Assembly: GCF_031755915.1 (NCBI RefSeq)
Contig: NC_083383.1
Span: 30,545,501-30,609,500 of the forward strand
DNA: 64,000 bases
Reading direction: 5' to 3'
DNA from: Ziziphus jujuba
Taxonomy: Eukaryota > Streptophyta > Magnoliopsida > Rosales > Rhamnaceae
Of the stretch, positions 8,368 to 18,610 are shown piece by piece. The notes under the pieces were generated by a model. That model searched no databases. It saw nothing but the letters and a program-made list of their open reading frames with translations, and was not told the origin of the DNA. Within the stretch, counting starts at the first letter, position 1. Each line of letters begins with the position of its first letter. The translations under genes and the position numbers were made by a program.

Positions 8368-10735
8368 AAGAGAGATTTTGATGGACTCTATACCAGATGA
8401 GTAAAATGCATTAAAACCCACCCCACCCTTCTCCTCCCCCCAAGTAACAGAAACCAAGGTTGGAATATTTGTAGAACCATCTAATGGATCAAATAAGAAA
8501 GATTTTGATCGATTCTATACCAGCTTCAGATGAGTAAAATGTATTGAACAATAGATGGAAAATTAGAAGACCAGAAAAGTCAAATTGATAGTTCATTTGA
8601 ATGTTTAATAGTTTCTATCTGATAGATCAGGACAAGTGACACAATAATTTGGTACTTCTTTCAGTGGAATTAATTCACATTTTCTAAATCTTATTGTGAT
8701 AATTGAACTCTTCATTTAGTACACAAATCTGTTGGAATTTTATTAATATGCTCATTTTTCTGAATATGTAATATTTGTCATAACTTAAAACTCATCTCAT
8801 AATGATTGGTTTAACAATAGATGGAAAATTAAAAGAGCAGAACAGTAAAATTGATATTTCATTTGAATGTTTTATAGTTTCTATTTGATAGATCAGGGCA
8901 GGTGATAAAATAATTTGGTACTTCTTTCAGTGGAATTATTTTCATTTTCTAAATCTTATTGTGATAGTTGAGCTCTTCATTTAGTGCACAAATCTGTTGG
9001 AATTTTATTAAAATACTCATTTTTATGGATATGTAATGTTTGTTATAACTTAAAACTCATCTCATAATAATTGGTTGAATAATAGATGAAAAATAAGAAA
9101 ACAAAAAAATCAAATTGATATTTCATTTGAATGTTTTATAGTTTTTATTCGATAGATCAGGGCAGGTGACACAATAATTTGGTACTTCCTTCAGTGGAAT
9201 TAATTCACATTTTCTAAATTTTACTACGATAGTTTAGCTCTTCATTTAGTGCACAAATCTATTGAAATTTTATTAAGATGCTCATTTTTCTGGATATGTA
9301 TGTTTGTTATAACTTAAAATTCATCTCATAATAATTGGTTTGCCATATTTAGTTTGGATTTTTTTTTTTTTTTCTTTCTTTCCTTATCATTCTAAAAATG
9401 CAAATGGAAATGGAAAATATTCATGGCAGTTTTCATTTTGCAATTCGCATATTGCAGTGTGTTTACACTCACATTCAATCATCAGAAACTACACCATACA
9501 TTTATATTTTGGTGGGATTTTGTAACGATTGTATTGGCATCATTGACCTTGTGTTTAAAAGAATTACAAGCACTGGGTTCACAAGAACTGGCTGGTAATT
9601 TACTTTCTTTTTCAATTGTTATTTACATATTTCATTTATTTGGCAGGTGTTTATACATCTGCAATACCTTGGGTTACTTTCCTTGGATAGTCACATATAA
9701 GGTAGTACTTATTTTGTGCAATAGTTACTATGTAATGTTTCAAATAGGTATTAACAGAAATGTTGTAATTTTGTATTTACTGTTTTGAATAGATATGCAA
9801 AATGGCCATTAAAGCATTGAGATGGAAACCATGGAAGTGGACAAAAGTGTTGAAGTTGTCTGTGTACATGATAGGACTCGGAGCACTTTTCATAATCACT
9901 ACCCACTGCTACCTCAACACAATGAAGAAGAGAATGAAAAGGCACTTAATGAGGAGCGTGGCCGCACTCATTTTAAGGTTTGTGGTGCTGAGAGCGTACT
10001 GGGTACACTTCGTAGTATGTTTATACTTTGGTTTAGCCATGATTTGGCCAGATCCTAAAGACACGTGGCTAGGAAGTGTAACAATGGACAGCAACAAGAC
10101 TTATAATTTCAACAAAGAAGCAGTGTGGAAGAACTATGGCATATGTTTCTACTATGCCATGAGCGCAATTACCACACTTGGTAAAAGAAATATTTTTTTT
10201 TATTGCTACTTTATTTGTTATTTTTAAAATGCGACTGTAAGAGTTGTTAAATTGAAAAACAAATAAATAAATAAATTCTAATGACAGGTTACGGAGACAT
10301 TCATGCGGTCAACATATTGGAGATGTATGTCACTCCAATAATATTATTAAGCAACATGGTTGTGATGACATATATAGGATCACATTTCATAGTGCCACTA
10401 CTGGCTCGTATATTTCAGGATGTAAGTGAAGTTCGTGAAATGAAATATTGAATTATATATTAAGTAAAAATCTAACAAAATTATCTTATCTTACGAAGTT
10501 TATATGGTATATTATAGGAAAATAGTGAGCTGAGAGAGCAGGATTAGGGAGGATCGGGGAGGATTACGATCGATCAGAAGCAACAACAAAGGAAGGATGC
10601 ATAGATAATTTGTTCTATTGAAATGGAACAAATAGAACTGAACACTGTTTTGTACAAAGGCTAGACATTTTTTATTCATCATGTGTGTGATGAGAATTGA
10701 TGATTTTTTTAAGGCATCAGTATATGAGGTAGATT
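8368..10735. repeat. Right arm of the 5.6-kb channel palindrome
   Basis: It pairs with 5177-7538. From the inner end outward it carries the mirrored 262-bp repeat array and then the open channel copy. Beyond 10735 the sequence continues into a further repeat of the gene's 3' tail that the left arm lacks. Confidence 0.95.
9398..10547 (+). CDS. Truncated SKOR/GORK-like outward-rectifying K+ channel, pore module only
   Basis: The exon model is 9398-9594, 9647-9701, 9793-10180, 10288-10421 and 10518-10547. All introns are GT-AG and the phases agree, giving 267 residues. Residues about 77-88 (GYFPWIVTYKIC) match the GYFPWD-IYK segment before S4 of SKOR/GORK channels. The pore follows, with GYGDIHAVN at 214-222, the potassium filter and flank typical of that family, and then a hydrophobic S6-like stretch. 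It ends ENSELREQD-stop, so the C-linker, cyclic-nucleotide-binding, ankyrin and KHA domains of the usual ~830-residue channel are absent. If made, it could be non-functional or act on full-length subunits. The start ATG is the first in the frame, and upstream exons cannot be excluded. CNGC channels are unlikely because their filter lacks GYGD. Confidence 0.6.
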
Positions 10736-11085
10736 TGAATACTGTTTTACAGAAAGACTAGACCTTTTTTGTTCCTCATGTGTGTGATGAAAACTGATGA
10801 CTGTTTTTGAAGTATATGGATAGAACCACTGGTTTGGTTTGTGTGTTTTGAAATTGGATTGATTACTTGTGTAGCAAGGCATATAGACCTTGTTTGTGAG
10901 GATTTTGTTTGAAATCATGACACGATTTTGATTTTTTCTTTTTTTTTCTTTTTTTTTTTTTTTTTGGAAATTAAATGAAGCCATGCCATATGTTTCTGTG
11001 ACATCTAGTTCAAAGGAAAATATAAAAGAAAAACAAAGAATAATTGAATTGAATTACCTGGTTGATTGCAATCATATCGTGGAAA
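10655..11085. repeat. 3'-tail repeat, first diverged copy
   Basis: The motif 'cctcatgtgtgtgatga' and its surroundings occur at 10675-10695 (as catcatgtg...), again at 10771-10790, and in the second copy near 13510. Further on, 'catatgtttctg' and 'ttcaaaggaaaat' (10986-11022) and 'acctggttg' (11057) recur in the same order near 13660-13755. This shows a diverged duplication of about 300-430 bp. Confidence 0.6.
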
Positions 11086-11541
11086 CTTGCACTTGATATA
11101 TGATTTTTTATATCACATAGGATCACATTCCCATGATTTTGTAACACGTGTACTGTCCAAATCAGCAAAATCTTCACAAACGAGGACATATTCCATTCAA
11201 AGTAACAACTATATATCATCCTTCTTTCTCGTTTGTCAGAGCTTCTCTCTTCCCTGCTCTGCAAACTCGCTTCCATTTTTCCACACTGTTCTTTGAATAA
11301 ATTGAAGCTCTATATCCAGTCTCCAACATTACATCTCAGACAGAACCCCACAAACCCTATCAACCAAATAAAGAAATATTTACATATAAATAGATCAGTA
11401 AATAAGAATCACTCAGTCTCAGAATAAAAAAACTACCATTAATGAATTCTTATCTTAATGGAGAAAGAGTGGCATTTAATTGTGTCATCAGAGAACATGT
11501 TTTTGCAAAGATTGTTCAAAATTTTCCATGCTTTTGCAGAT

Positions 11542-11572
<31 letters not shown>

Positions 11573-12211
11573 TAAAAGAAAGAAGAAGAAGAAGAAGAGA
11601 GAAATTGGAGGCGCCGCAGGCTGGAGACAGACAGCATGGAGATGGAGACTGACGTTCTTCTCCAACACTTTGTAACTGGAAGCATGCACCTATTATGCAG
11701 CACAGATGCAGACATGGTAAAGGAAGTTTGCCTGTGCACATCGTGGAACTTAAGCAAAAAGCCTTCTTATCTCTCCAAGGATTGTGGACCGCTGATGGGA
11801 TGTGGTATTTAAGCTACAAATGGATCGATCCATTTGGACTCATCAAAACCAGAATCAAAACTTAGGAGTTTAATATAAGAAGGATTTTATATCTATATAA
11901 ATTTATGAGACGTGAACCATGACACTTAAAAATACCAAAACCAATGAAATTTTCATTCTTATCCAAGCATAATAAATAGTGAGAGGAGATGAGAAGGAAA
12001 TCGCAAAAGAGATTCATTGGGGTCCATCAAAGGAAGATTATTGCTCCTGAATTATACCTTGATAAGGTTAGAATATTTGAGAAGTCTAAAGGAACATAGT
12101 CAATATCCTAGCACACACTTAAATCTCAGTTGGTACACATGCCTGCCTTCCATATGATACGAGAAGAGTCATACATCAAAGAAGATTCATATGTTAAAAG
12201 AGGAAAAAAAA

Positions 12212-12248
<37 letters not shown>

Positions 12249-13480
12249 CGAAATGGTATTACAAGTTAAAATTTTTAAATGCCCACAGCCATTCTAATCC
12301 CCTGAGGTAGTTTTAACAAATAACACATATATATCTATGCACTTATCATTTAGTTGAAGTAGGTCTATTAAGTCATAGGTTCATTATCTAATACATTCAA
12401 CATTCATTGTTTGCCAGATAAATTTTTACCACAAAACTTAGACGGACTACTGTGAGTTTATTGTTTTTGCTCAGGATAGTGAAAAATAACAACTTTTCAT
12501 ATTATTCGTTAGAAGATTATAATTTATTTTATCATGATGTTATAGTTGATGGTGGTGGAGCTAAAGAAGAAATGGTGAAGAAGACAGGTGGTTCCTAAAA
12601 CTCTCATGGACCTAGCACACCTAATGGCACAAGAAAATGGGCTGGCTGCAAGGGTTATGTTTCATCCTCCTATATATATAATTTTTTTTTTTTTTTTGGG
12701 TGAAATTAGTTAACCGCATGCTTATGTTCTTTAACAGAATCCTTTACTTGCTAACTACCTAATGTAATGTGCCTTTTGCAGATTAAATTGCCTTGTTGGC
12801 TTATTTGCTGCTGGTTGTCAGCCTACTTCTAGTAATGACCATATGGCCTGCCAAGAATCTTGTACGGTCTTGCACGTATTATAAGATTATGATGCTTTGG
12901 TGATAAACTAATTAGACTGAAATCTGAAATTTGTTTGCTGTAGGTCCAAGTGTTGCTGGAATCAGATCAGGATCTAGACTTGAAAACAGGCTTTGCAACT
13001 AGCTGCTGATTTCCAACCCATTAAAGGAGAAGCTGGTATCGTAGATGATGTGAGAACAATATCTTGTCAAAGTTATTTTGTAGACTCAATGTGATTTCAA
13101 ATTTCAATGCCGTTTTTGTAAAGAGTTATAGAGAGGTGAAGGTTGGACCATGGAAAGGGGAGATTGACATAGAGATCATAAGACATTTCACAAACCTGTC
13201 ATTTAGAAATTCTTTGTAATCCATATGTTCACCTCGATGGGTTACTATAAGCATCTAAGTAAGAAAAAAATTTCTTATTTTCTACATCTGCATATTGTCC
13301 TTGCAAAAATCTTTACCATTTGGTTACTTTTCATTGTATTTACTTTGTGTTTTGAGAGGTTTGTTTGCTTTGGTGCTTTCTGAGATTAAAGCCCAATAAT
13401 GGCCAGAATGCAGAGGTTATGGTTATATGTGCTTTGCAGTGCTGTTACTGTTGTTGATGATGGCTTTTTGGAGTGAGTGA
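11086..13480. other. Gene-poor stretch with possible gene relics
   Basis: There is an (AG)n run at 11545-11572 and an A-run at 12205-12246. A block at 12540-13060 has gene-like composition and reads partly as KTLMDLAHLMAQENGLAARV (about 12597-12656), but frames are short and broken. I cannot assign a family. On the minus strand 11063-11276 could be an exon ending at a donor (aaccag|gtaatt), also unassigned. Confidence 0.4.
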
Positions 13481-13487
13481 TGACTTG

Positions 13488-13785
13488 TAGAAAGGGATAA
13501 ACCTTTTATTCCTCATGTGTGTGATGAGGATTGATGAATTTTTTAATTTCACATTGAAGTATACTGCTTGTGTTTTATTGATTTTGTATATTTTGAATTC
13601 ACATCGTAGAAAAGCATACACCTTTTTTTTTTCTTTTGTTTTCTTTTTTTTTTTCTTTTTTCATATGTTTCTGCTTGTGACATCCTATTCAAAGGAAAAT
13701 TAAAAATAATAACAATAATAATAGGAGGAATTAATTCAACAATACCTGGTTGTTTACAATCGTCGACCATGAAATTGTGGATTAA
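13488..13785. repeat. 3'-tail repeat, second diverged copy
   Basis: It repeats the landmarks of 10655-11085 in the same order and orientation, with many substitutions and a pyrimidine expansion (13620-13660). The two copies lie about 2.7 kb apart. Confidence 0.6.
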
Positions 13786-15639
13786 ATGAACCGCTTTCCA
13801 TTGTTGTTATCATAGAAGTACCAAGATCAGAGGTAAGGTTTGTCTCCTTCCTTAGCGTGTGAGCTTTGATGAAGACTTTTGCAGGATGACCTATTCCTTG
13901 TCTCTTTTGGCTCGATCGATCATTTGTTTCCTCCAAATCAGAAGGACTCTGTTTTCAAACCAAAACCGTGAGTGGTGAACGAGATCTGTTCAGATCAGAA
14001 GGAAGAAGGGATATGTGGCTTTAATTCATTCTTTATGACACAGAGAGAGAGAGAGAGATTACCTTAGCTTAGCTTAGCTTAGCTTAGCTTATCTTTTGGA
14101 GGAGTCTGATGGTAATCAATTTGTTGGAGGAGGCGTCTAGGATGTGTTGTGGCGGCGCAAAGATGGAAGAAGGACAAGGAATATCTCCATTTATTTTGTG
14201 GAGAAGATAATGGACACGCCAGGAAGAAAAAAAAAAAAGAAGAAGGAGAAGAAGACGAAGAAGGGCCACATAATTTATTTATTTATTTGCTTTTTGCCAA
14301 ATTGAGAAAGACACAACTATCCGCAATTTATCCTCCATATCTCGAAAATCGCAGTACACCGTTTCTAATGGAACGGTTTTTCTCCAAAAAATTGGAATAA
14401 TGGGATGGGTTTGAAACTTTAGATGAAAAATCAATTTGGAACCTGGACCAGAGAATAAATATTCTGGCCCGAATCCAGCCAAATATATATATATATATAT
14501 TTATTTAATTTATTTTTTTATTTTTTATTTTGCTCCTATAACAAATTATTCTAATATAATTTTTCCTTCATCTTTTTCTAAAATAATAATTTTAAGATAT
14601 TTCTTCTTTAGTTATTGGATCATAGCATTTCTTCTTTATTGTATTTCTTCTATTTATTTTTATCTTTACAAAATATTTTAAAATATTTAATTTTATATTT
14701 TACATCCGATTTATTCATTGAAGTATACTTGTTTCCTTTTAATGCTATGAAATTTTTATCTCCATAATAAAACTATTTATATATATATATGCATTTGGCC
14801 ACTGCGGCAAACTACCTAGAATATATAATTGTTTATTTTAATTTTCTCACACACTTGTCATCATTCAACAAAAATATATATATATATATGGCCGAAGTAT
14901 GTGCACTTGTTTTTTTTTTTTTTTTGTCAGCATCATGATATTGTGTTAATAATTAAACATGGTCTTACTAAGACTCATTGCATTAGGAAAAACAAAATTG
15001 ACTCTTTAGATTTTCTAAAATCATTCATGGAAGACCATAATAATTAATTTGTTTGGAAATAATATATATATATATATATATATCAATTAAAAACGGAAAA
15101 AACCACCCCATCCCGTCTCCGTCCCACAAAATCTCCGTCCCCATCCCGTATCTAAAAAAATAGAAAAAAACCGCAGGTATGGGATTACCAAATTCCCCAT
15201 AGGGATAGAGACGGTATCTCAAAAACCGTCTCCCCCCATCCCGTTAACATTCCTACTACCCCTACCAACTCTCTATGATTATAAAGTACCAGTCCTTGTA
15301 TACTCCTCCCAACATTGTTTAGATTGACTGAGACTCTTTACTGATTTGTTATCCGTGCGTGCGCTTAAATGGACAAATTTTTTTTTTTTTTTTTCTTGAA
15401 GAAAATCACCATAATAGTCTGATTCACTAGCCCGATAACGGCTTAAGAATTTGGGCCATCGTACAGTAAAAGCTTTAAAAGAATATTTGGCAAATCGGCC
15501 AGCTTTCTAAATCGCTAAAGAAATGGGCCAGGCTTGCATATTTAGATAGACCCAACTATTACTGTAGAGGGAATAATCACTCCTTTGCATATTTATATAT
15601 ATCTATATCTGTACTCTATACAATATATAAAAATAACAT
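13786..15639. other. Gene-free stretch with microsatellites
   Basis: It contains (GA)n at 14043-14058, five perfect AGCTT units at 14066-14090, and several TA runs (14483-14500, 15061-15083). A C/G-rich patch with 'ccccatcccgt' repeats (about 15104-15245) resembles low-complexity ends of plant retroelements. No gene was found. Confidence 0.6.
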
Positions 15640-16201
15640 AGCCAACAAAAATTTTTACCACATGTTATTATTATATTCATTCTTTTCCCTTCAAAAATAT
15701 AATCCAAAAAAAAAAAAACTAAAATTTAAAAACAAAATTGTTTTAAAAATTCCACAATCGTAAAATCATTACCATATATCATCCTTATATTCATTTATTT
15801 TTCCTTCCAAAAGCATTACAAAAAAAATTAAAATTAAAAAAAAAATTGTTTTGAAAAGTTCACAATTTTAATAAAACTTGTAAAAAATAATTTGATTTTG
15901 ATTTTTGAAAATTGCTATAACATGTGGGTATTATCAAGATTTGGCTTCTTTTCCCTCCAAAAATATTACAAAAAAAACAAACTAAAATTTGAAAATAAAA
16001 TTGTTTTAAAAATTCCACAATCGTAAAATCATTACCATATATCATCCTTATATTCATTTTTTTTCTCCTTCCAAAGGCATTACAAAAAAAATTAAATTCA
16101 AAAAAAATTGTTTGAAAAATTTCACAATTTTAATAAAACTTGAAAGAAATAATTTGATTTTGATTTTTGAAAATTTCTATAACATGTGGGTATTATCAAG
16201 T
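15640..16201. repeat. Two-unit tandem repeat, period about 262 bp
   Basis: Blocks such as 'ccacaatcgtaaaatcatta' and 'acatgtgggtattatcaag' occur twice (about 15752 and 16015; 15919 and 16182). The second unit ends exactly where an unrelated open frame starts. A shorter related stretch follows at 16516-16580. Confidence 0.8.
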
Positions 16202-16501
16202 GGATATCTCGTTCGGACACACCTTCTCTTTGTTTCTCGAGCCTATAGTGAGTTACAGACAGAGTTCGAAAGGGTCAAATCTTTGATGATTCCATCATAC
16301 ATGATTGAGTTGCGAAAACTTCTAGATAGGTATCCTACATCTGAACTGAATTCTTTATGGTTAAAGAATCTCTTTCTAGTTGCTCTGGAACAATTAGGAG
16401 ATTCTCTAGAAGATTTGGCTATAAATTTTTGTAATAATGTGTACAATGGTTTTAACACAATTTATATAAATAATAACTCCACAAATAATTTACATAAATA
16501 A
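16112..16501 (+). CDS. Unidentified open frame, probable gene fragment
   Basis: Only residues about 31-110 look protein-like ([20 protein letters not shown]..., then a Leu-rich helical run to about residue 105). The first 30 codons and the last 15 lie in AT-rich repeat DNA. The base composition of 16200-16440 is clearly higher in GC than its surroundings, and the block is bounded on the left by the tandem repeat. This suggests a captured fragment of a cellular or element gene. The family was not recognised. Confidence 0.3.
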   Translation: MKNFTILIKLERNNLILIFENFYNMWVLSSGYLVRTHLLFVSRAYSELQTEFERVKSLMIPSYMIELRKLLDRYPTSELNSLWLKNLFLVALEQLGDSLEDLAINFCNNVYNGFNTIYINNNSTNNLHK

Positions 16502-16933
16502 TAGTTCAACAAATAAAAATTTCACAATCTTTATAAAGCTTGAAAAGAAAATTTTGCTCTTAATTTTTGAAAATTTCCATAATATGTAGATATGAAGATT
16601 TTATTTTTGGTGATGGAATGAAACTTGGCAAGAGGATTTTTTTTTTTTTTCTCTTTATTTGGTTTCTTCTTGAATTTTTTTAAAGATGAGATAAAAAAAA
16701 TAAATAAATAAAAACATATATAAAAAAATATTTTTATTATTAAATATATTTTACACAAAAACTTCATATACTAATATATATTTATATATGGAAATGCAAT
16801 AAATGTAATTTTATGGTAAAATAATAAGATTAATATATGGTAATTAATAAGAAGGTTAATCTTTTTATCATAAATTTAAAATGCATAATACATTTTTTTT
16901 CTATATTTTTCAAAAAATGCTCAAAATGTACTT

Positions 16934-16992
<59 letters not shown>
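16934..16992. repeat. Compound (TA)n(TG)n microsatellite
   Basis: A TA run of about 20 bp passes directly into about 19 TG units. Such runs are highly length-variable and could be a polymorphic marker. Confidence 0.95.
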
Positions 16993-16994
<2 letters not shown>

Positions 16995-17879
16995 AGTATT
17001 TTATATGTTATTTAGGACTATAGGGATGGTATTCGATAATCATGATAATACGATATTAATGTATTTATGGAATTATGGTGGGAAATTTATTCTTGTTGCA
17101 AATACACATTATCAAAATAGGTGTATTGAATTGTAATCATTCGAAATGAAAAACAAAAGAATTGACATTACTGACGGCACAAAATTGATAATACCGATAG
17201 TCTGTCGGTAATCAGGTAAATTAGGGTTTTTTGTTTTATTTGCACAATTTTTGTGTTATCTAATCTTAATAATTATATATAAACTTTACATAAAGTAGGT
17301 GTATTTTGTACGCTTTTTACTGTTACAGAGATGTTAAATATAACTGTATTAATGATTTTTAACAAAAGAATCCACAAAAAAATGGAAAAAAGTGGGAAAA
17401 TATCAAATAAAGTGATTATCGATGATGCATCGGTAGTTACCAATGCCAACAGTTTCATCGGCAATTATCAAAATCCAGTTTGTGATTACAATTTGTCATT
17501 TTTTTTTTTAAGTTTGACAACTTCGATAATCTGTGTTTCCACCAAGAACATTGAGTCTCAACAATACAATTCACAAAAAGTTTGGAAAAGTTAGAAAATT
17601 TCAACCAAAGTTTATTACTGACGCGTCATCAATAATTACCGAGGAAACCATCAGTAATCCATATTAGAAGTCCATATGCTTGCTGGAAAAATTACTGACG
17701 GTTCTATCCTTAATTACCAAAACCCCATCGGTAATTTCAATTTAACCATTTTTTCAAAGCAAATCACCACAATTCAATCCGACAACTTTGATAATATATG
17801 ATTCCACCAAGAATATGCTAAGTATAACTTTATTAATGATCCTCAATAAAAAAATCCATGATAATATTATGTGATTACC

Positions 17880-18605
17880 ACAGGGATTTCGGTAATTATC
17901 GATGAACCCTATGATAATTTTTGCAGGACAAATTGATTACCGTAGGTTGCATTAATAATTACCGCAGGCCTGACGATAATAAATATTTTCTACAATTTTG
18001 AGAACTTTTTCCTAACTTTTGGGATTTTTTCTCCGTAGGATCATTGAAGAAAGTATATTTTGCATGTTGTTGCATTTAACACACATTAAGGGACTTATGG
18101 GGGCCAAAAAATTAGTAAAATGTGATAACCATAATGGTTTCGATAATTACCAATGAAATCTATGTTAATTTTCCTAGCAACTATAAATTGATTACCGTAG
18201 ATTTCATTGGTAATTACCGAAAGCCCTACGATAATCAAATTTTTGTGCCAATTTGAGAACTTTTTCAGACCTTTTGGGATTTTTTCTCTTTAGGATCATT
18301 GAAGAATATATATTTTGCATGTTGTTGCATTTAACACACATTAGGGGACATGTGGGGGCCAAAAAATTGGTAAAATATGATAACCATAGGGGTTTCGGTA
18401 ATTACCGATGAAACCTACGGTAATTTTTCTAGCAACTACAAATTGATTACCATAGGTTTCATTGGTAATTACCAAAGGCCCTACAGTAATCAATTTTTTT
18501 TGCCAATTTGAGAACTTTTTTCCTAACTTTTGGGGTTTTTTCTGTCTAGGGTTATTGATGAATGTATATTTTACATGTTATTGTCGGAAACACACATTAG
18601 CGGAC
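17880..18605. repeat. Three tandem units of about 242 bp
   Basis: Each unit contains 'gattaccgtagg'-like sequence, 'ttgagaactttt', 'tgggattttttct', 'aggatcattgaag' and 'acacacattag'. The third unit is interrupted after 18610 by the solo LTR and resumes at 21567. Confidence 0.85.
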
Positions 18606-18610
18606 TCTTT

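Noticed and set aside
9423..9788. A 121-codon frame (MAVFILQFAYCSVFTL...) as the first exon of the channel
   Set aside because: Its phase does not join the next exon. The frame from 9398 splices in phase into GYFPWIVTYK and the pore exon.
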